From positions 1 through 11,734 of the forward strand of contig JAPLSP010000285.1 in assembly GCA_026398575.1 (NCBI GenBank): 11,734 nucleotides of DNA. The letters run 5' to 3'. Origin of the DNA: Candidatus Sumerlaeota bacterium. GTDB lineage: Bacteria > Sumerlaeota > Sumerlaeia > JADFCT01. The notes under the pieces were generated by a model. It saw only the letters and a list, made by a program, of their open reading frames with translations, ran no database searches and was not told the origin of the DNA. How positions within the stretch are numbered: position 1 is the stretch's first letter; the number at the start of each line of letters is the position of its first letter. Positions 6,166 through 11,734 of the stretch are shown here, in pieces. The position numbers were made by a program, and so were the translations under genes.

Positions 6166-9100
6166 ATGCGCAGCGTCCGGTGTCTCCCCATCGTTCCGGG
6201 AATATATATGTGGATGCGAGGAGGGGCGGCTTGTCTGCTTGCCGCGCTGCTCTTGATCGGCGCCGCCCCTGCCAATGCGCAGATCCTGATCAATGAAATC
6301 ATGGCGTTGAGCACGGGAGGATTCCTCGACGAGGACCGGGATTCTTCCGACTGGATCGAACTCTTCAACGCCTCCGTTTCCCCGGTCAACCTGGATGGAT
6401 GGTTTCTGACCGATGACAGCTCGAATCTGAGCAAATGGCGATTCCCCTCCGCTACAATCGAGCCGGGCGGATTCCTCATTGTTTTCGCCTCCGGCAAAAA
6501 TCGGGCCGTCGCGGGCGGCGAACTGCATACGAATTTTCAACTGGATGACACCGGCGAATATCTCGCTCTCGTTCGCGGCGATGGATCGGTGGCCGATGAG
6601 TATGCGCCGCGATACCCGCCGCAGGTAGCGGGCGTTGCCTACGGACGGGCGCAGCGGGCGGCGTCCCTGGTGAAGCCGGGGAGCGCCGGGCGCTGGCTCG
6701 TGCCGTCGGCGGGCGACGCCGGATCGGCCTGGAAAGACGACATTCTGTTCGATGACTCGCATTGGACGACAGGCGTCGCCGGCTTTGGATTCGGCCCTGA
6801 TTATATCGGGCTCAAAGTCACCTGCTACAAGGCAAATATCACCGTTAGCAATCTGACCGTCGCCCAGTCCGTGACCAGCACCCCGGCGCGCAGAAGTTCC
6901 GAGGCCAGCGAGATCGCCCCGTATATCAACTATTTCAACACCCAGTCCCTTGGACACTTCAGCGCCGACCGCACTTTTCCGGGGTTGATCATGGGGCAAA
7001 ATGTGGATGACTTTGTCGTCCTGGTCACCGGCTCTATTTTGATTCCCGAAGCGGGGCAGTGGACGTTTGGGGTCAACAGCGATGACGGTTTTGGCGCGGA
7101 ACTCAAGCGTGGGGGCATAACTTATAGTTTCAGTTTTCCCAATCCCAAAGGTCCTTCGGACATATTGCAGACCTTCCTACTCCCTGCGCCGGGCCTGTAT
7201 GATCTCAGGATTGTATATTATGATCGCGGCGGCGGGGCCGAGTTTGAATTCTTTGCCGCCAAAGGCGCTTTTGCCGCATTTAATGCAGCCGCCTTTCATC
7301 TCGTAGGCGATACCGCCAACGGCGGGCTTCCGGTGTTTGCGACCTCCGACACCCCGGCGCTGAAAACGGCCATGTACGGCGTGAACGCTTCGCTCTGGAG
7401 CCGCTTCCCGTTCAATGTCGAAGAACCGGATGCGTATGACCTGCTGCGGCTCAAGATGCGATACGCCGATGGTTTCGCCGCTTACCTGAACGGGACCGAA
7501 GTGGCGCGCCGGAATGCGCCGGCCACACTGCCCTGGAATGCGGCCGCAGTCGCAGACCGTCCAGTCACCGCTGGCGTGGCTTCGGAAGAAATCAACATTC
7601 AGGCTTATCTGCACGCCCTGACTACGGGGACAAATATCCTGGCGATTCAAGGCTTGAACGATAGCCCCCTGGGCGAGATGTTCCGCGTGGAGCCGGAACT
7701 GCTGGCCGCAAGCGCTTATGGCCCCCTGCAATATCTGGCGCCCCCGACGCCCGGCTCTCTCAACGAAACCGGCACGCTGGGTCTGGTTGAAAATGTTGTC
7801 TTCAGCCATGCGCGGGGCTTTTGCAGCGCCCCATTCGCTTTGACACTCACCTGCCCGACCACCGACTCGCAAATCTATTATACCATTAACGGCAGCGAGC
7901 CGACCGCCGTCACGGGAACGACCTATACCGCTCCCATCCAGACGACGGGCACCTGCATGGTCCGCGCCGTGGCCTTCAAGCCCGGCTGGCTCTCATCCCG
8001 CATGGAGACGCACACCTATATATTTGTGGCCGACGTTGTCACCCAGTCGCCCACCGGGCAGCGCCCGGGACCGGATTGGCCGAATCCGGGAACGGTGAAC
8101 ACGCAGATCATTGACTATGGAATGGACCCGGACGTGGTGAACAACGCGCAATACTCCAGCCTGATGGATGACGCGCTGCTCGCTATCCCCGCCCTTTCGC
8201 TGGTCACGGACCAGCGCAATTTATTCACCACCGCCACGGGCATCTACGTCAACGCCAGTCAGGATGGCCGCGCCTGGGAGCGCCCCGCCTCGCTCGAACT
8301 GATCAACCCCGACGGGCAGCCGGGTTTCCAGATCAATTTTGGCCTGCGGATTCGCGGCGGATACAGCCGCAACGGTAACTGTCCCAAACACTCTTTCCGC
8401 TGTTTTTTCCGTTCCGATTATGGCGACGGACACTTGAAGTATCCGCTGTTCGATCAAGAAGGGCCTTCCGAATTCGAAAAGGTTGATATCAAAACCGCTC
8501 AGAACTACTCCTGGAGTTTTGATGGCAGCCAGGGCTTTCTCAACACGATGAATCGCGACGTATTTTCGCGCGACAAGCAACGCGATCTCGGCGATCCATA
8601 TACCCGAGGCCGCTATTATCATCTTTACCTCAACGGGCAGTACTGGGGGCTCTATTATACGCAGGAGCGCTGCGACTCTTACTTTGCAAAGACTTATTTC
8701 GGCGGAGATACCGGGGACTACGACATCGTCAAAATCGAAAGAGAGGGAAGCTATCAGATCATCGTTTCCGATGGCAACCTGGCGGCCTATCAGCGCCTCT
8801 ACAACGCCGTCCTGCCCGGATTCACGACCAACACCGCCGCGTACTTCCAGTTGCAGGGCCTGAATCCGGACGGCACGCGCAAGCCATCCTACGAGCGCCA
8901 GATAGATCCCGAGAATCTGGCCGATTACATGATGGTCATCTACTATACCGGGAATTTCGACACGCCCATTTCCGACTTCCTCGCCAATAGCAAGCCCAAC
9001 AATCTGTATGCGGTTTACAATCGCAACAACCCGGACGGCTGGAAGTTCTTCGCTCACGATTGCGAGCACACGCTGCACGACGCCACGGTCAAAAGCGGCG

Positions 9101-11734
9101 CGGGCATAGACCGGACAGGGCTTTATATGACCTCGCCCACGTGCCCCGTGCAGTACTTCAATCCGCAGTGGCTGCATCAGCAATTGGCCACGAACGCCGA
9201 GTATCGCCTCAAGTTCGCCGATCGTGTATATCGGGCCTTCTTCAATAATGGCCCTTTGACGCCGGCCAGCGCCATCAGCTCCTTCATGAACCGCGCCAAC
9301 CAGATTCAGTGGGCCATTATCGGAGAATCGGCCCGCTGGGGAGACGCCAAGGTGGCGACGCCGCGCACCAAGAATGTGGATTGGGTGACGGCCATCAACC
9401 GGGTGGTCAACACCGTCCTGCCGACGCGCACGCAGGTGGTCTTGAACCAGTTCATCGCCAAAGGATGGTATCCCTCCAATGCCGCGCCGGTGTTGACGCC
9501 GCAGGGGGGACTCATCACGCGGGGGAGCGCGGTGACGATGTCGGCGACGTCAGGGACAATCTACTACACATTGGATGGTTCGGACCCGCGCGCGATCGGG
9601 GGCGCGATCGGCGCATCCGCTCTGGTTTATAATCCTACCTCGCCTCCCGTATTGTTGGATAGGACGACGATCAAGGCGCGCTCGCGATATGGCAGCATCT
9701 GGAGCGCGCTGAATGAGGCCAATTTCGAAATCCGCATCAATGCCGGCGATCTGATCATCACGGAAATTCTGGCCGATGCAAATAACGACGATACGAACAG
9801 GGAGTGGTTCGAGATTTTCAACACGACGAACCACGCCATTGACATCAACGGCCTGGCGATCGCGGACAATGGGACGGATCGCCACACGATCGCCGCGAGC
9901 GGACGGCTTTATATTGCGTCCAAAGGATATCTGGTCCTGGGCGCGACAACGGACACGGCGCTCAACGGCGGCGCGCCCGTCAACTACGGCTACGGCGCGG
10001 ATATAACGCTGGGCAACGGCGGCGACGAGGTGGTTCTGCTTCAGGGATCGTCGGTGATTCATTCGGTGGGCTATGAAGAGTTCTCGACGGGAACATACGC
10101 GATCGTCACGCAATCTGCGGCGGGCGCGCATCAAGGCGCGGCGTTTGGCATGGCGGAAAACTACTGGTCCGGCCCGGTAAACTTCTGGATGGACCAGTAT
10201 TCAAGCTACGGAACGAATGGCGACGTGGGCACGCCGGGCCGGGCGAATGACGCCGTGTACGTCGGCCCTGGCGCGGACAAGGCGGCGCCGAACCTGATCG
10301 AGGGGCGCTTCACGCGGGCCGATCGAATCGCGCTGCGATTCGATGAAGTCCTGAGCACGCCCACGGCCACGCTGGCGGCCAACTACGCGGTCGTGGGCGT
10401 GGGGGCGCCGCTCACGGCTGTCATGATGGATGAGACGCGGGTCGAGCTGCGGTTTGCCTCGGATTTTCAGTATGACCGTTGGTATTGCGTGAACGTAACG
10501 GGCGTGGCCGACCGATTGGGCAACGCGATCTCCGGAACGACGAGCGTGCTGGTTCAGCTGACGCTCCCGGCGCTGACGATCACGGAGCTGATGTACAATC
10601 CTCTGGGCGGCAGCGCGTTTGAGTTCATCGAACTCTATAACCGCGGCGCCGCAACGGTGAATCTCGAGGGCATGGTTTTCACCGACGGCTTCACCTACAC
10701 GATCGGCGCGGGCGCAACGCTCGATCCGGGCCAATACCTTCTCGTTACGCCGTCGGATTCGGCTGGCAATTTCGCGGCGTTCCGCGCGCATTATGGCCTC
10801 GATGCTTCGGTGAAGATCATGGGCCCATACGCCGGGAACCTGTCAAACGCCGGCGAAGCGGTGACGCTGAAAACAAGTTCGTGGGGAGTGGAGATATTCT
10901 CTTTCGAGTATAGCGACGGACGCGGATGGCCTCCGGAGGCTGACGGCGGGGGTCATTCGATGATTCCGGTCGCGGGCGCGCAGGCCGGCGTCTCGAGCGA
11001 ATCGCTGTACTATGGCGGCAACTGGCGCGCCTCGGCGTATATCAATGGCTCGCCGGGCGGTCCGGACCCCGAGCCGCCGGTTGATATCATGTTGAATGAA
11101 TTCGCGGCACACACGGATTACATGGCGCCGCCGTATGATTCCAATGATTGGATCGAGCTCTATAATCCAACCACCGCGCCGATCACGCTGACGAACTACT
11201 ATCTAAGCGATGACGTGACAAGCCCGGCCAAGTGGCGCATTCCGGACGGCACAGTCGTCCCGGCGCTTGGGCGGATCGTTCTGGATGAAATCCACGATTT
11301 CCATAATCCAATCACCGAAGGCTTCGGCCTCAACAAGGCAGGCGAGGATTTAGCGCTTTCCTATCTGGCTGGAGGCGCGGGCGACCGCATTGTGGACAGC
11401 GTGCGATTCAAAGGGCAGGAAAACGGCGTGACGCTGGGACGATATCAGGAGGGTGGTGGACCGGGTGGACTGGATGGACTGGAGGCGACGCGGCTTTGGT
11501 TCGCGATGGCGCCAACCTCCGGCACGGCAAATGTCGCGCCGAACGCGGATGTGGTCATCAGCGAAATCATGTATCATGGCGCCGCGGCGGATGAGGAAGA
11601 GGATGAGGATGAGCATGAGTATATCGAACTGCATAATCCGACGTCCTCGCCCATCAACCTCTACAATGCGACAGGCGGCTGGCGCATCAACGGCGGCGTG
11701 AACTACACCTTCCCGACGACGGCGACGCTGCCCG
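6166..11734 (+). CDS. Giant exported CotH-kinase / lamin-tail-domain protein (3' partial)
   Basis: The frame is open from ATG 6166 to the window edge (1,856 complete codons, no stop). AAGGAGA precedes the start by five bases. A signal peptide ends near ANA-Q (36-39). Domains by eye: LTD1 about 39-157 (LINEIMA, DWIELFN); a jelly-roll about 177-510 (FDDSHWTTG, then YADGFAAYLNGTEVAR and GTNILAIQGLN), interrupted by a PA14-like insert about 214-380 (GHFSADRTFPG, TFGVNSDDGF); a chitobiase-C-terminal/FN3-associated domain about 546-620 (IYYTINGSEP); a CotH-kinase region about 665-1040 (FGLRIRGGYSR, SRDKQRDLGD, HLYLNGQYWGLY 819-830, FFAHDCEHTL 961-970 with D965 and E967 as likely metal or catalytic residues); a second FN3-associated domain about 1106-1190 (IYYTLDGSDP); LTD2 about 1195-1310; a bacterial Ig-like domain about 1366-1466; LTD3 from 1468; LTD4 from 1640; and LTD5 from 1796, cut by the edge. 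CotH proteins phosphorylate secreted proteins in spore formers. Extracellular kinase-like or adhesive roles here are inferred. Confidence 0.93.
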   Translation, partial: MRSVRCLPIVPGIYMWMRGGAACLLAALLLIGAAPANAQILINEIMALSTGGFLDEDRDSSDWIELFNASVSPVNLDGWFLTDDSSNLSKWRFPSATIEPGGFLIVFASGKNRAVAGGELHTNFQLDDTGEYLALVRGDGSVADEYAPRYPPQVAGVAYGRAQRAASLVKPGSAGRWLVPSAGDAGSAWKDDILFDDSHWTTGVAGFGFGPDYIGLKVTCYKANITVSNLTVAQSVTSTPARRSSEASEIAPYINYFNTQSLGHFSADRTFPGLIMGQNVDDFVVLVTGSILIPEAGQWTFGVNSDDGFGAELKRGGITYSFSFPNPKGPSDILQTFLLPAPGLYDLRIVYYDRGGGAEFEFFAAKGAFAAFNAAAFHLVGDTANGGLPVFATSDTPALKTAMYGVNASLWSRFPFNVEEPDAYDLLRLKMRYADGFAAYLNGTEVARRNAPATLPWNAAAVADRPVTAGVASEEINIQAYLHALTTGTNILAIQGLNDSPLGEMFRVEPELLAASAYGPLQYLAPPTPGSLNETGTLGLVENVVFSHARGFCSAPFALTLTCPTTDSQIYYTINGSEPTAVTGTTYTAPIQTTGTCMVRAVAFKPGWLSSRMETHTYIFVADVVTQSPTGQRPGPDWPNPGTVNTQIIDYGMDPDVVNNAQYSSLMDDALLAIPALSLVTDQRNLFTTATGIYVNASQDGRAWERPASLELINPDGQPGFQINFGLRIRGGYSRNGNCPKHSFRCFFRSDYGDGHLKYPLFDQEGPSEFEKVDIKTAQNYSWSFDGSQGFLNTMNRDVFSRDKQRDLGDPYTRGRYYHLYLNGQYWGLYYTQERCDSYFAKTYFGGDTGDYDIVKIEREGSYQIIVSDGNLAAYQRLYNAVLPGFTTNTAAYFQLQGLNPDGTRKPSYERQIDPENLADYMMVIYYTGNFDTPISDFLANSKPNNLYAVYNRNNPDGWKFFAHDCEHTLHDATVKSGAGIDRTGLYMTSPTCPVQYFNPQWLHQQLATNAEYRLKFADRVYRAFFNNGPLTPASAISSFMNRANQIQWAIIGESARWGDAKVATPRTKNVDWVTAINRVVNTVLPTRTQVVLNQFIAKGWYPSNAAPVLTPQGGLITRGSAVTMSATSGTIYYTLDGSDPRAIGGAIGASALVYNPTSPPVLLDRTTIKARSRYGSIWSALNEANFEIRINAGDLIITEILADANNDDTNREWFEIFNTTNHAIDINGLAIADNGTDRHTIAASGRLYIASKGYLVLGATTDTALNGGAPVNYGYGADITLGNGGDEVVLLQGSSVIHSVGYEEFSTGTYAIVTQSAAGAHQGAAFGMAENYWSGPVNFWMDQYSSYGTNGDVGTPGRANDAVYVGPGADKAAPNLIEGRFTRADRIALRFDEVLSTPTATLAANYAVVGVGAPLTAVMMDETRVELRFASDFQYDRWYCVNVTGVADRLGNAISGTTSVLVQLTLPALTITELMYNPLGGSAFEFIELYNRGAATVNLEGMVFTDGFTYTIGAGATLDPGQYLLVTPSDSAGNFAAFRAHYGLDASVKIMGPYAGNLSNAGEAVTLKTSSWGVEIFSFEYSDGRGWPPEADGGGHSMIPVAGAQAGVSSESLYYGGNWRASAYINGSPGGPDPEPPVDIMLNEFAAHTDYMAPPYDSNDWIELYNPTTAPITLTNYYLSDDVTSPAKWRIPDGTVVPALGRIVLDEIHDFHNPITEGFGLNKAGEDLALSYLAGGAGDRIVDSVRFKGQENGVTLGRYQEGGGPGGLDGLEATRLWFAMAPTSGTANVAPNADVVISEIMYHGAAADEEEDEDEHEYIELHNPTSSPINLYNATGGWRINGGVNYTFPTTATLP

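Noticed and set aside
5661..6999. Two overlapping minus-strand frames opposite the HlyD and CotH genes
   Set aside because: Both overlap well-supported plus-strand genes, have low-quality composition and no family resemblance.
8221..9183. Minus-strand frame of 320 codons opposite the CotH-kinase region
   Set aside because: It is a shadow of the strongly conserved CotH motifs on the plus strand.
11449..11484. GGA/GGT-rich repetitive stretch as a possible separate repeat element
   Set aside because: It is in frame and encodes a Gly-rich linker (EGGGPGGLDGLEA) between LTD4 and LTD5, so ordinary low complexity explains it.

Overview
The window reads as a bacterial chromosome segment that is moderately GC-rich, with codons often ending in G or C. 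The best-supported content is a set of exported or envelope proteins. The mix of lamin-tail (LTD), CotH-kinase, PA14-like, chitobiase-C-terminal-like and PPC-like domains is typical of Verrucomicrobiota, Lentisphaerota, Planctomycetota and neighbouring candidate phyla such as Hydrogenedentota or Sumerlaeota. I cannot place it more precisely. I see no rRNA, tRNA, CRISPR array or complete insertion sequence.

Layout. (1) Positions 1-158, minus strand: the probable 5' end of an unrecognised gene leaving the left edge. (2) Positions 159-554: an AT-richer, apparently non-coding region with a perfect 15-bp tandem repeat, several inverted repeats and weak promoter candidates in both directions. (3) Positions 555-3155: a secreted 866-residue protein with a papain-like fold whose catalytic Cys and His look replaced, then a beta-rich repetitive region and a C-terminal PPC-like domain. 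(4) Positions 3156-3391: nested inverted repeats, a good sigma70-type promoter with direct and inverted repeats over its -10 box, and a leader of about 140 nt. (5) Positions 3392-6062: three tightly coupled genes joined by ATGA overlaps, encoding a VTC-domain polyphosphate polymerase, a DUF4956 membrane protein and an HlyD-type membrane fusion protein. (6) From 6166 to the right edge: an open frame of more than 1,850 codons encoding a giant exported CotH-kinase/LTD protein, incomplete at its 3' end.

How the parts may fit. VTC and DUF4956 genes are recurrent neighbours in bacteria and often sit near CotH-kinase genes. Here a membrane fusion protein is inserted in the same operon without any ATPase, permease or outer-membrane channel gene beside it. 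A plausible reading is an envelope phosphate or polyphosphate system: a cytoplasmic polymerase, a membrane partner, a periplasmic adaptor and a large exported kinase-like multidomain protein. The family assignments are strong. The idea that they form one machine is inference from gene order.
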